NCBI GenBank assembly: GCA_002841395.1
Contig: PGZM01000002.1
Location: forward strand, 194,201-258,200
Reading direction: 5' to 3'
DNA: 64,000 nucleotides
From: Firmicutes bacterium HGW-Firmicutes-9
GTDB lineage: Bacteria; Bacillota; Clostridia; Christensenellales; CAG-138
Both the position numbers and the translations under genes were made by a program. Below the pieces are notes generated by a model that saw nothing but the letters and a program-made list of their open reading frames with translations, had not been told where the DNA came from and ran no database searches. Shown one piece after another: positions 1-7,927 of this stretch (its first letter is position 1; each line of letters begins with the position of its first letter).

Positions 1-462
1 CGCGAGGATCTGATCCGTACGGATCTGCCGGAATGGGTGCCCACCTATATGCGTTACGACATCCACGCGGAGAATGGCTCCATGTACAACACGCCGAACT
101 GCTGGGCGATCTACGTCTGCGGCAAGGTGTTCAAGTATCTCCAGAAGATCGGCGGTCTCTCCGCCATGCAGGCGATCAACGAGGACAAAGCCAAGGTGCT
201 TTACGACTTCCTCGATTCCAGCAAGATGTTCCGCGGAACGGTCGAGAAGAGATATCGCTCGCTGATGAACATCCCGTTCGTGACCGACGATGAAGCACTC
301 GACGCAAAGGTCGTCTCCGCAACCAAGGCTGCAGGATATGACAACCTCAAGGGCCACAAGAGCGTCGGCGGCCTCCGCGCTTCCACCTACAACGCCATGC
401 CCAAAGAGGGCGTGGTCGCGCTGGTAGACTTCCTCAAGAAGTTTGAAGCAGAGAACAAATAA
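1..462 (+). CDS. serC: Phosphoserine aminotransferase, C-terminal part
   Basis: This is the last ~153 residues of a PLP-dependent aminotransferase that converts 3-phosphohydroxypyruvate and glutamate to phosphoserine in serine biosynthesis. The visible part has the SerC-typical stretch ENGSMYNTPNCWAIYV and the C-terminal domain ending in VALVDFLKKFE. The family is about 360 residues, so more than half, including the PLP lysine, lies before the window. The next gene, serA, starts 26 bases downstream and supplies the substrate, so the two are very probably one serine operon. The reading frame is open from base 1. Confidence 0.93.
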   Translation, partial: REDLIRTDLPEWVPTYMRYDIHAENGSMYNTPNCWAIYVCGKVFKYLQKIGGLSAMQAINEDKAKVLYDFLDSSKMFRGTVEKRYRSLMNIPFVTDDEALDAKVVSATKAAGYDNLKGHKSVGGLRASTYNAMPKEGVVALVDFLKKFEAENK

Positions 463-488
463 CGCATTCAACAAAAGGAGAATTCGCT

Positions 489-1403
489 ATGATTAAGATT
501 CTTGCCAGCGACGGCATGGAAAAGAGCGCAATTGCTGCGCTGGAAGCAAAAGGCTGTCAGGTTGACGTGAAGTTCTATGATCCGGACGCGCTCTGTGAAG
601 CCGTTCAGGATTATGATGTTCTCGTTGTGCGCAGCGCAACCAAGGTTCGCGAACCGCAGATCAACGCGGCGTGCATGACTGGCAGGCTCAAGCTTGTCAT
701 CCGTGCAGGTGTCGGCATCGACAACATCGACAAAGTCTGCGCCGAAGGCCGCGGCATCTCCGTCTGCAACACGCCCAGAGCCAGCTCTGACGCAGTTGCC
801 GAGCTTGCGCTGGGTCACATGTTCTCCTGCGCGCGCTTCATCTCCGCCGCGGGTCACACCATGCGCGAAGGCAAATGGGAAAAGAAATCCTACGAAGGCA
901 TCGAACTGATGGGTAAGACCGTCGGTATCGTTGGCTACGGTCGCATCGGTCAGGCGCTTGGCCGTCGTTGCCAGGCGCTGGGCATGAGCGTTCTTGCGTA
1001 TGACATCTATAAGATGCCGGAACTCGAGTGCGACACCATGCGCTATGTCGAAATGGACGAGCTGCTCAAGTCGTCCGATATCATCTCGCTGCATGTTCCG
1101 TCGCTGCCCGGCCAGCCGCTGGTCAGCCGCGAAGCACTCACGACGATGAAGGATGGCGTAATCATCATCAACACCTCCCGCGGCACCAATGTCGACGAAG
1201 CAGCGCTTTTGGAAGCGCTCGAGAGCGGCAAGGTGTACGGCGCAGGTCTTGACGTGTTCGCAGAAGAACCGAGCAAGAACGAAGCGCTCTATAAGCATCC
1301 TCGCGTGAGCAGCACGCCGCACATCGGCGCGTCCACGCAGGAAGCGCAGGCACGCATCGGCGCAGAGATCGTGGATCTGATCAGCAAGGCATTTAACCTG
1401 TAA
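489..1403 (+). CDS. serA: D-3-phosphoglycerate dehydrogenase, short form
   Basis: This cytoplasmic NAD-dependent dehydrogenase oxidises 3-phosphoglycerate to 3-phosphohydroxypyruvate, the first step of serine synthesis. It is 304 residues long, with the Rossmann motif GKTVGIVGYGRIGQAL near residue 140. The catalytic triad regions of the D-2-hydroxyacid dehydrogenases are present: INTSRG (Arg), DVFAEEP (Glu) and PHIGAST (His). It lacks the C-terminal ACT domain of long SerA enzymes, so serine feedback through that domain is not expected. AAAGGAG lies just upstream of the ATG. It sits directly after serC and is followed by a strong terminator, so it ends the operon. Confidence 0.95.
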   Translation: MIKILASDGMEKSAIAALEAKGCQVDVKFYDPDALCEAVQDYDVLVVRSATKVREPQINAACMTGRLKLVIRAGVGIDNIDKVCAEGRGISVCNTPRASSDAVAELALGHMFSCARFISAAGHTMREGKWEKKSYEGIELMGKTVGIVGYGRIGQALGRRCQALGMSVLAYDIYKMPELECDTMRYVEMDELLKSSDIISLHVPSLPGQPLVSREALTTMKDGVIIINTSRGTNVDEAALLEALESGKVYGAGLDVFAEEPSKNEALYKHPRVSSTPHIGASTQEAQARIGAEIVDLISKAFNL

Positions 1404-1424
1404 ATCCAGTCTGGATAAACAAAA

Positions 1425-1455
1425 AGACTCCGGCTGTCACGGCCGGAGTTTTTTG
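1425..1455 (+). terminator. Rho-independent terminator of serCA
   Basis: The stem CTCCGGC / GCCGGAG at 1428-1434 and 1442-1448 is followed by a run of T from 1449. It lies 25 bases after the serA stop. Confidence 0.9.
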
Positions 1456-1713
1456 TTGTGTTTCTTTTATTGTGGCCACAAACACAAGATGTGGAATTGG
1501 ACTCGAAATATAATACTATATTTTGTATCTAAATTTGAGATAATTTATGAAATCTTTCTAAACATTCGACATGTTTATACAGGATATGCAGACCGTATGC
1601 AGAGATTGTTGCGATGTCACTCTTGCAAGATGCCCTGATTCAGGCTAACTTTACGCAAATTTGATCTGTGGCTACAAAATCGCCATATTTGTCCACAGTC
1701 TATCCACTGAATA
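1456..1713. other. Gene-free AT-rich region upstream of nrdD
   Basis: No convincing gene is present; a 61-codon open frame here has no ribosome site or family resemblance. The stretch contains an interrupted inverted repeat CTGTGG...CCACAG (about 1668-1698). It also contains three sequences close to the DnaA box TTATCCACA: TTGTCCACA at 1689-1697 (8 of 9), and two 7-of-9 matches at about 1670-1678 (reverse) and 1700-1708. The tandem NrdR sites begin immediately downstream. Confidence 0.5.
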
Positions 1714-1771
1714 TATCAATATTTAGTATGCAAGATCGTCTATTGACACAAAATATAGTGACGGATAAACT
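1714..1771 (+). promoter_or_regulatory. nrdD promoter with tandem NrdR boxes
   Basis: The -35 TTGACA is at 1743-1748 and the -10-like TAAACT at 1766-1771, spacing 17. A 16-base element at 1746-1761 matches the NrdR consensus acaCwAtATaTwgtGt at 14 of 16 positions and covers the -35 edge and spacer. A second, weaker element (11 of 16) is at 1714-1729. The two start 32 bases apart, about three helical turns, which is the usual layout of NrdR box pairs. Repression of nrdD by NrdR when dATP is high is therefore likely. The nrdR gene is not in this window. Confidence 0.8.
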
Positions 1772-1804
1772 GATATTGCACACCAAGTGGGAGGGATCGG
1801 ATTT

Positions 1805-3880
1805 ATGTTTACAGTAATTACCAAGCGTGACGGCCATCAGGAGTCGTTTGACCGTCTCAAAATAAAGAATGCCATCTGGAAGGCCGCACAGGCCGTCAAC
1901 GGCACGGACGAGGAGCGCTCTGAGAGACTCGCGGACGAGGTCGTTCGCCTTGCGGAGGAGCGCTACGGCGACAGAACGCCGGACGTCGAAGGCATCCAGG
2001 ACCTTGTGGAAAAGGTTCTGATCGAGGCAGGCCACGCGAAGACCGCGAAGGCCTATATTCTCTATCGCGAAAAGCGCCGCGGCACGCGCGAGATCAACGC
2101 GCTCATTGGAGCTACCATCGACATGTTTGGCGACTATCTCAACGACCGCGACTGGGGCGTAAAAGAGAACGCCAACATGCAGCGCAGCGTCAACGGACTC
2201 AATAACTATGTCCGCGAAGCGTTCACGAAGAAATATTGGCTGTACGAAGTCTATCCCATCGATGTGTGCAAGGTGCACGAGAGCGGGGATGCCCATATCC
2301 ACGACCTCGGCTTCTTCGGCCCGTATTGCGCGGGTTGGGATCTTCGCCAGCTGCTTTCCGACGGCTTCGGCGGCGTAGACGGAAAAGTTGAAAGCAAGCC
2401 CGCAAAGCATCTGCGTTCGTTTTTGGGGCAGATCGTCAACTCCACCTTCACGACGCAGGGCGAAACCGCCGGCGCACAGGCATGGAGCTCGTTTGACACC
2501 TATTGCGCGCCGTTCATCAAGTATGACAACATGACGTTCGACCAGGTTTGCCAGTGCATTCAGGAGTTTGTGTTCAACATCAACGTGCCCACGCGCGTCG
2601 GTTTCCAGTGCCCGTTTTCGAACCTGACGTTTGACATCAAAGTTCCTTCCACACTCAAAGACGAGCCGGTGCTCATCGGCGGCAAGATGATGGAGGAGAC
2701 CTACGGCGATTTCCAGGAGCAGATGGACATTTTCAACCGCGCGTTCTGCAAGGTCATGCTCGATGGCGACGCGAAGGGCCGCGTGTTCACGTTCCCGATT
2801 CCGACGATCAACATCACCAAGGATTTCGACTGGTCGAGCCCCGTGGTGGATGATTTTATGCGCATCACCTGCAAATATGGCATTCCGTATTTCGCGAACT
2901 ACGTTAATTCAGACCTTTCCCCGGAGGATGCTGTCTCCATGTGCTGCCGCCTCAGGCTGGACAAGCGCGAGCTGCGTAAGCGCGGCGGCGGACTCTTTGG
3001 CAGCAATCCCATGACCGGCAGCATTGGCGTCTACAGCATCAACCTGCCGCGCATCGGCTACCTCGCAAAATCAAAGGAAGACTTCTTTGAGCGCCTCCGT
3101 CACATTGCGACGCTGGGCAAGGTCAGCCTCGAGATCAAGCGCAAGATCATTGAAAAACAGTCCGAACAGGGCTTGTATCCGTATTCGACCAACTACCTGC
3201 GCAGTGTCAAAGAACACACGGGCGAGTTTTGGACGAACCACTTTAACACCATCGGCCTCGTCGGCATGAACGAATGCTGCCTCAACTTCATCGGCAAAGA
3301 CGTCGGAAGTCCTGAAGGTCTTGAATTCTCGCTGGAGATCATGAACTATCTGCGTGCGCTGATGATTGAGTTCCAGGAGGAGACGGGGCATAGTTACAAT
3401 CTGGAAGCAACACCCGCCGAAGGCACGAGCTATCGCCTTGCGAAGATGGATCACGAAAAGTTCCCCGGGATCATCCAGAGCGGCGTAGACGAACCGATGT
3501 ACTCCAACTCCTCACAGCTGCCCGTTGGCTATACGGAGGATATCTTCGAGTGCTGCGACCTGCAGGACGAGCTCCAATCGCTCTATACAGGCGGCACGGT
3601 GCAGCATCTCTACATCGGCGAGCGCATTGAGGACATCGAAACCGCAAAGTCGCTCATTCAGCGCGTGTTTGCCAAGTATAAGATGCCGTATATCTCCATC
3701 ACGCCGACGTTCTCGATCTGCAAAGAGCACGGCTACATCGCGGGCGAGCATTTCAATTGCCCGACATGCGGCCAAAAGGCGGAGGTTTGGTCCCGCGTGG
3801 TCGGCTATCTGCGGCCGGTGCAAAACTACAACCCCGGCAAGAAGGAAGAGTACATGATGCGCAAGAAGTTTGTCATCTGA
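1805..3880 (+). CDS. nrdD: Anaerobic ribonucleoside-triphosphate reductase (class III)
   Basis: This oxygen-sensitive glycyl-radical enzyme reduces ribonucleoside triphosphates to deoxyribonucleotides. It is 691 residues from the chosen start (E. coli NrdD is 712). Residues 1-90 form an ATP-cone allosteric domain starting FTVITKRDG. The catalytic domain follows. Near the C-terminus are cysteines of the zinc site (SIC and NCPTCG) and the glycyl-radical motif RVVGYLRP. A GTG at 1787 is in frame, but GGGAGGG at 1789-1795 would lie inside the coding part, so the ATG at 1805, nine bases after it, is preferred. Tandem NrdR boxes precede it, and the activase nrdG follows. Confidence 0.96.
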   Translation: MFTVITKRDGHQESFDRLKIKNAIWKAAQAVNGTDEERSERLADEVVRLAEERYGDRTPDVEGIQDLVEKVLIEAGHAKTAKAYILYREKRRGTREINALIGATIDMFGDYLNDRDWGVKENANMQRSVNGLNNYVREAFTKKYWLYEVYPIDVCKVHESGDAHIHDLGFFGPYCAGWDLRQLLSDGFGGVDGKVESKPAKHLRSFLGQIVNSTFTTQGETAGAQAWSSFDTYCAPFIKYDNMTFDQVCQCIQEFVFNINVPTRVGFQCPFSNLTFDIKVPSTLKDEPVLIGGKMMEETYGDFQEQMDIFNRAFCKVMLDGDAKGRVFTFPIPTINITKDFDWSSPVVDDFMRITCKYGIPYFANYVNSDLSPEDAVSMCCRLRLDKRELRKRGGGLFGSNPMTGSIGVYSINLPRIGYLAKSKEDFFERLRHIATLGKVSLEIKRKIIEKQSEQGLYPYSTNYLRSVKEHTGEFWTNHFNTIGLVGMNECCLNFIGKDVGSPEGLEFSLEIMNYLRALMIEFQEETGHSYNLEATPAEGTSYRLAKMDHEKFPGIIQSGVDEPMYSNSSQLPVGYTEDIFECCDLQDELQSLYTGGTVQHLYIGERIEDIETAKSLIQRVFAKYKMPYISITPTFSICKEHGYIAGEHFNCPTCGQKAEVWSRVVGYLRPVQNYNPGKKEEYMMRKKFVI

Positions 3881-3915
3881 CGATCGGAAAGCATCGCGTC
3901 TTGATTCACAATTTG

Positions 3916-3952
3916 GTTGGAGATGTGCCGCGCGCATGTCTCCAACTTTTTT
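3916..3952 (+). terminator. Hairpin with T-run between nrdD and nrdG
   Basis: GTTGGAGA at 3916-3923 pairs with TCTCCAAC at 3939-3946, followed by six T. It may set the nrdD:nrdG transcript ratio by partial termination, because nrdG has no clear promoter of its own (only a TAAAAT at 3967-3972). Confidence 0.8.
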
Positions 3953-4011
3953 GACCGACTTTATGGTAAAATAGAAAACAGTTGAAATACTGCAGGAGGA
4001 TTACGCCGTTC

Positions 4012-4695
4012 ATGCTGATCGCCGGATTCCAGAAAACATCATTTGTCGATTATCCCGGGCAGCCGTGCGCGGTCGTGTTCACGCCGTATTGCAACATGAA
4101 CTGCGTCTATTGCCACAATGCGCATATCATCAAGCGCGATGCACCGCTTATGCCCGAAGAACCGGTGCTGGAATACTTGGAGAAGCGCGCAGGGCTTCTA
4201 AGCGCGGTCGTCATCTCCGGCGGGGAGCCGACGCTCCAGCAGAATCTGGAGGCGTTCATCCTGCGTGTAAAGACGCTTGGCTATAAAGTCAAGCTGGACA
4301 CGAATGGCACGAAACCGCAGGTGCTGTTGACGTTACTGGGTAAAAACCTGTTGGACTACATCGCGATGGACGTCAAAGCCCCTACCGATAAGTATGATGA
4401 CATTGCCTGTGCAAGCGTCGATATGGACAGCATCCGTCGCAGCATCACGGTCATTCGAAACAGCGGCATTCCACACGAGTTTCGTATGACGTATGCGCCG
4501 CAACTTTCGCAGGAAGACGCGCTGGAAGCGGCCAGAATGGTCAACGGCTGTGATCGTTTTTATCTTCAGCAGTATCGACCACGTAACGAGCAGGATCCGC
4601 TGGCGCATGCGCCGACGGACGTGCTGAAAGCAGGAGAGGCGATTGCGCGCGAGATCGGAAACTGTACGGTGCGTGGGTTAGGACCTGAGCAATAA
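4012..4695 (+). CDS. nrdG: Anaerobic RNR activating radical SAM protein
   Basis: This 227-residue radical SAM activase installs the glycyl radical on NrdD using S-adenosylmethionine and a [4Fe-4S] cluster. The cluster motif is CNMNCVYC near residue 27, followed by the HNAHII segment. The N-terminus LIAGFQKTSFVDYPGQ is typical of the NrdG2 subfamily, which resembles pyruvate formate-lyase activases. A TTG at 3982 is in frame, but AGGAGGA at 3994-4000 points to the ATG at 4012. The gene lies 131 bases after nrdD, and pairing with it supports the assignment over a pyruvate formate-lyase activase. Confidence 0.92.
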   Translation: MLIAGFQKTSFVDYPGQPCAVVFTPYCNMNCVYCHNAHIIKRDAPLMPEEPVLEYLEKRAGLLSAVVISGGEPTLQQNLEAFILRVKTLGYKVKLDTNGTKPQVLLTLLGKNLLDYIAMDVKAPTDKYDDIACASVDMDSIRRSITVIRNSGIPHEFRMTYAPQLSQEDALEAARMVNGCDRFYLQQYRPRNEQDPLAHAPTDVLKAGEAIAREIGNCTVRGLGPEQ

Positions 4696-4697
4696 AT

Positions 4698-4733
4698 AAT
4701 AACGACCTGCAAGAGATTCGCAGGTCGTTATTT
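4698..4733 (+). terminator. Terminator after nrdG
   Basis: A 13-base stem AATAACGACCTGC / GCAGGTCGTTATT begins two bases after the nrdG stop, and a short T-rich tail follows. No gene is seen from here to 4918. Confidence 0.85.
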
Positions 4734-4882
4734 AGCGTTTGATCGATTCAACTTCGCGTTCGAAACAATGAAACTGGTTGCTAAAGCAAGAGTTCATGCC
4801 ATGAAACAGTCATCATTCTCAATAATGCGTGAAAATCATGGAATAAAGCCGTTTTTACACAGTATCGTCACATTTGAAATGT

Positions 4883-4911
4883 TTGAACTATGGAATCAAA
4901 TCGATTATAAT
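4883..4911 (+). promoter_or_regulatory. Promoter of the L,D-transpeptidase gene
   Basis: TTGAAC (4883-4888), 17-base spacer, perfect TATAAT (4906-4911). The expected start of transcription (about 4918) falls on the ATG at 4919, which suggests a leaderless mRNA. No ribosome-binding sequence is seen before this ATG. Confidence 0.7.
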
Positions 4912-4918
4912 AGCTAGC

Positions 4919-6178
4919 ATGGAACGTAAATTTGATTGGAAAAGAATCCTTGTTATAGCCTTGGGTCTCGCGCTCGCGTTTGCGCTTGCCGCCTGCTCGC
5001 TGACGGCGGAAGCACCGGTCGTGGAAGAACCCACACCGTCTCCGGTGCCGATCCCGACCGCGGAACCCGTCATCACGATTGGTGATGCGGTGACGATGCC
5101 GCTTGTCGATGCCAGTCAAGTGCCCGCCGCGTATACGCGCGTAGAGACGGAAGACCCGAATCTCTCGCTGTATGTGTTTACCGACGCAGACGGCGTCCTG
5201 CAGTACCGCGTCTTTGGCGGATACACAGAATTTACGGACGGCGTTCCGGGCGAAATTTACACCGGTTTCTATCCTTCGGATGAAACAGGCGCGATCTTGG
5301 CTGATGCGAAGTCGTTCGTCGATCCTGTAACGGAAGCGTTCGGCGTTGCCGCGGTGACACCGCTTCCGGATACGCTTCGTCTGCGCGCGAAGTATACGCT
5401 GCAGGAAAACGGCGTGATCACCGGCGATGACGGCGGTACGTACGTCTACGGGTCGTTCAACGGCGGCGAGGGCGCGTTTTATCTTGCGGACGGCAGCGGG
5501 AAGATGATTGCCGGTTCGTTGCCAACGAGTGAGAATATCGCGGTGCCTTCCTATACACCGGATTCCGTTCCGGCAGCGGACGGAGACCGCATGATCGTCA
5601 CTTACATCGGTTCTCAAAGCGTCGTCGTCTACAAAGCGGTCGATGGCGAGTGGACCGAAGAACGCGTGATGATCTGCTCTACGGGGCGCAGCAAGGATTT
5701 GACCCCGCGCGGAACCTTCCATCTTGTTCGTCAGTATCCCTATAAGAAGATGGGTGAGATTCGCGGCGAGAATGTCTATTCGCAGTACGCGAGCCGCATC
5801 GTTGGCAGCTATCTGTTCCATTCCGTACCCATTGGCGGCGAAAAACGTCAGGTTCAGGAGTACGGCAAGAAGCAGATGTTTGTGAAGTATTATGAATCGC
5901 TCGGAACGATCGCATCCGGCGGATGCGTCAGGCTCCGCTGTGTGGATGCCTACTGGCTCTATATGAACTGCGTGGTCGGAACCGAAATCATCATTACGGA
6001 CGACACAGGCCCCACGCCGCCGACACCGCCTGCGCTGATCTACGAAGAACCGTATATGGACGCAAGGCACGAGTATGGTTGGGATCCCAGTGATCCGGAC
6101 CCGGAGAACCCGTATCATGCGATCTACCCGCCGGAGTATGTTCTGGACGGCCCCGTGATCGACAAATCGAAAGACTGA
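4919..6178 (+). CDS. Lipoprotein with L,D-transpeptidase (YkuD) domain
   Basis: This 419-residue exported lipoprotein is likely to form or remodel 3-3 peptidoglycan cross-links, or to trim the wall. The N-terminus is basic (ERKFDWKR), followed by a hydrophobic stretch and a lipobox LAAC, so Cys would be lipidated after cleavage. A proline-rich linker follows. The YkuD domain occupies roughly residues 225-370, with FHSVP and the catalytic motif SGGCVRL holding the nucleophilic Cys. The C-terminal ~50 residues are rich in Pro, Asp and Tyr. An upstream in-frame start at 4874 lies before the promoter -10 box, so 4919 is chosen. The gene stands alone between terminators. Confidence 0.88.
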   Translation: MERKFDWKRILVIALGLALAFALAACSLTAEAPVVEEPTPSPVPIPTAEPVITIGDAVTMPLVDASQVPAAYTRVETEDPNLSLYVFTDADGVLQYRVFGGYTEFTDGVPGEIYTGFYPSDETGAILADAKSFVDPVTEAFGVAAVTPLPDTLRLRAKYTLQENGVITGDDGGTYVYGSFNGGEGAFYLADGSGKMIAGSLPTSENIAVPSYTPDSVPAADGDRMIVTYIGSQSVVVYKAVDGEWTEERVMICSTGRSKDLTPRGTFHLVRQYPYKKMGEIRGENVYSQYASRIVGSYLFHSVPIGGEKRQVQEYGKKQMFVKYYESLGTIASGGCVRLRCVDAYWLYMNCVVGTEIIITDDTGPTPPTPPALIYEEPYMDARHEYGWDPSDPDPENPYHAIYPPEYVLDGPVIDKSKD

Positions 6179-6188
6179 TATAATAATC

Positions 6189-6216
6189 AAAGCTTCCCTT
6201 CGGGGAAGCTTTTTTG
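6189..6216 (+). terminator. Terminator of the L,D-transpeptidase gene
   Basis: AAGCTTCCC / GGGAAGCTT with a TTCG tetraloop, then a T-run. Confidence 0.92.
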
Positions 6217-6241
6217 TGTTATCAGCAATATCAGAGAAAAC

Positions 6242-6276
6242 AAAAAACACAGGGTCAAAATCGAACCTGTGTTTTT
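6242..6276 (-). terminator. Terminator after tRNA-Glu(CTC)
   Basis: Read on the minus strand, AAAAACACAGG pairs with CCTGTGTTTTT, followed by more T. It lies three bases beyond the tRNA 3' end. Confidence 0.85.
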
Positions 6277-6278
6277 GA

Positions 6279-6354
6279 TGGCACCCAGTAGGGGAGTCGA
6301 ACCCCTGTTCCCGCCGTGAGAGGGCGGTGTCCTAGGCCACTAGACGAACTGAGC
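6279..6354 (-). tRNA. tRNA-Glu (anticodon CTC)
   Basis: A 76-base cloverleaf with acceptor GCTCAGT / ACTGGGT (G-T pairs tolerated), anticodon loop CTCTCAC giving CTC, T-loop TTCGACT and encoded CCA. It stands alone with its own promoter and terminator. A TTC isoacceptor is in the cluster at 19335-19409. Confidence 0.95.
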
Positions 6355-6369
6355 ACAGCTGCAAGGGAT

Positions 6370-6398
6370 ATGATACCGAAATATCAGGCTTGTGTCAA
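6370..6398 (-). promoter_or_regulatory. Promoter of tRNA-Glu(CTC)
   Basis: On the minus strand: TTGACA (6398-6393), 17-base spacer, TATCAT (6375-6370), about 15 bases before the tRNA 5' end. Confidence 0.8.
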
Positions 6399-6486
6399 TA
6401 GAATATCACAAGAAAAATCAGGTTCTTTTTTATAGAGTTTTTTCACTGATCCTGCATGCTTAATTTGCATCAAACCTGTTCTGTTT

Positions 6487-6517
6487 ATAAAAAAGGCGGC
6501 TGTTGTTGCAGCCGCCC
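6487..6517 (-). terminator. Terminator of the PlsC-like gene
   Basis: Minus-strand stem GGCGGCTG / CAGCCGCC with a six-base loop, followed by a T-run; it begins seven bases after the stop codon. The 130 bases between this and the tRNA promoter hold nothing else recognisable. Confidence 0.9.
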
Positions 6518-6523
6518 GATGCG

Positions 6524-7789
6524 TTAATCTTGCTTCTTGTTTCGCATGTGGTGTTGGTACAGTTCTTCCGTTGCAAGTGCGATCTTCACGATTGAAAAAT
6601 CGCACCCCTGTGGATAACAATACCACGAATCCTCCAGCGTGTTGAGATCGACGCAATCACCGTACTTGCCGAGATAGTTCAACTCAATATGGCTGGAGTA
6701 AAGCGACGACACAGGCTTGACCATCTCGAAGTCTCCGTAAGCGCCCGTTCCGTGGACGGTGAAGCCGTCCATGTTGTGCGTGAGCGTACCGTCGCCGATG
6801 TGTACGTATCCGGTCGCGTTCGGTAGCGACATCACGCGAACAGGCGCGCTGAACGAATACGTGCCCGTCTCGACTTCGGTTCGAACATTGGCGCGTTCCC
6901 ACTCGTACCAGTCGGGAATATGCGAAAACTCTGTCTCTCCGTTTCTCGCATGCAGCACGCCGAGCTCGTCCATCTCCCAACGTTTGCCGCAGGACTTGCA
7001 GAACAGTTCAGCCCCGACAGAATCCATCTGGTTTTCGGCCTTGCAATGCGGACACTGGTATAAGACCTTGTGCAGCCCTTCCGCGCGCTTGGGATACGAA
7101 ATGCGGATGCCGCGTTCGCGCTGCCAGGCAAAATCGTCATACTGAAATGCTTCGTTGATGACGCGGTTAACTTCTTCGGACGAAGCTTTCGCAAGCGCTT
7201 CTGTTGTAAAGAGACAGGTCAACTCTGATTCTACGGGCTTAACCCCGCGATCGCCGAGATTCCAGACGGGCGAATTCACATGATGTCCGTGCATAATCAG
7301 AGAGACGACGGGTACTTTCAGGAGCTTGCAGAGCTTGCCGAGGGATTCCGGCAGAACGGCATTGGTGCCACAGAGCGCATAGCGCGCCTCGGGATACAGA
7401 ACGGCGATATCGCCGTTTCTCACAACACGTCCGAGCTGACGCACAAGAATCGCGTCGTTGGTAAACTTGCGCTTACAGATGCAGCCGACGGTGCGTAGGA
7501 GTCCTTCGCGGCTGGCAAAACCTTTCTTGGTTGGCGAAGTAAATCCGTCGATGGCAACGACATAGTTGGCACGGTGCGGAAAGATTGCGGCGGTCGTCAC
7601 CTTGAAGTCGAGAAACGCGTTGTGATTGCAGAGCAGGATGTACGGCGGCTTGACGCCTTCCATATTGATCTTCCGAATCTTTGCGCGGTGTTTCCAGACA
7701 TCCGGGTAACTGATTGCCCAGGCAAGGGGACGCAATTTCTGTTTCTTGGGTGTGGCCAGCATGTCAAAGCGTTCAAACGAATCCTGCAC
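6524..7789 (-). CDS. PlsC-family acyltransferase with zinc ribbon
   Basis: This is probably a membrane-associated acyltransferase acting on a glycerophosphate-like acceptor. It is 421 residues. The acyltransferase hallmark HX4D is NHNAFLD near residue 53, and YPEARY near residue 135 is the substrate-binding PEG-type motif. Around residues 240-265 two CxxC pairs (CPHC and CKSC) form a zinc ribbon that ordinary PlsC proteins lack. The last ~150 residues are unassigned. The start is GTG with AAGGAG upstream, behind promoter TTGACA-18-TATAAT. The exact substrate cannot be told from sequence. Confidence 0.75.
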   Translation of the reverse strand: MQDSFERFDMLATPKKQKLRPLAWAISYPDVWKHRAKIRKINMEGVKPPYILLCNHNAFLDFKVTTAAIFPHRANYVVAIDGFTSPTKKGFASREGLLRTVGCICKRKFTNDAILVRQLGRVVRNGDIAVLYPEARYALCGTNAVLPESLGKLCKLLKVPVVSLIMHGHHVNSPVWNLGDRGVKPVESELTCLFTTEALAKASSEEVNRVINEAFQYDDFAWQRERGIRISYPKRAEGLHKVLYQCPHCKAENQMDSVGAELFCKSCGKRWEMDELGVLHARNGETEFSHIPDWYEWERANVRTEVETGTYSFSAPVRVMSLPNATGYVHIGDGTLTHNMDGFTVHGTGAYGDFEMVKPVSSLYSSHIELNYLGKYGDCVDLNTLEDSWYCYPQGCDFSIVKIALATEELYQHHMRNKKQD

Positions 7790-7802
7790 GGGTACTCCTT
7801 CT

Positions 7803-7816
7803 CGCGGATTTCCGCG
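7803..7816 (-). promoter_or_regulatory. Small hairpin beside the ribosome site of the PlsC-like gene
   Basis: CGCGGA / TCCGCG separated by two bases, in the 5' leader immediately before the AAGGAG of the GTG start. It could modulate ribosome access; this is inference only. Confidence 0.35.
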
Positions 7817-7842
7817 GGAAAATTTGGGTTGCGACTGTTTTG

Positions 7843-7872
7843 ATTATAGGTGGATACGCTTTCGGCTGTCAA
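7843..7872 (-). promoter_or_regulatory. Promoter of the PlsC-like gene
   Basis: Minus strand: TTGACA (7872-7867), 18-base spacer, TATAAT (7848-7843). The leader is about 45 bases. Confidence 0.8.
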
Positions 7873-7875
7873 TCA

Positions 7876-7912
7876 AAAGGTAACGCCACCGTCTTTTGTC
7901 TGACAGTGGCGT
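7876..7912 (-). terminator. Terminator of the isochorismatase operon
   Basis: Minus strand: ACGCCAC...GTGGCGT with an inner GTC/GAC pairing, then a broken T-run, 16 bases after the stop codon. Confidence 0.7.
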
Positions 7913-7927
7913 GAGTGTTGCGATAGA

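Noticed and set aside
1453-1638. 61-codon plus-strand ORF between serA and nrdD
   Set aside because: It begins inside the serA terminator T-run, has no ribosome site and no family resemblance, and lies in regulatory DNA.
4868-6250. 460-codon minus-strand ORF opposite the L,D-transpeptidase
   Set aside because: It is an antisense shadow: Arg/His-rich composition with no domain, while the plus frame has a lipobox and the YkuD active site.
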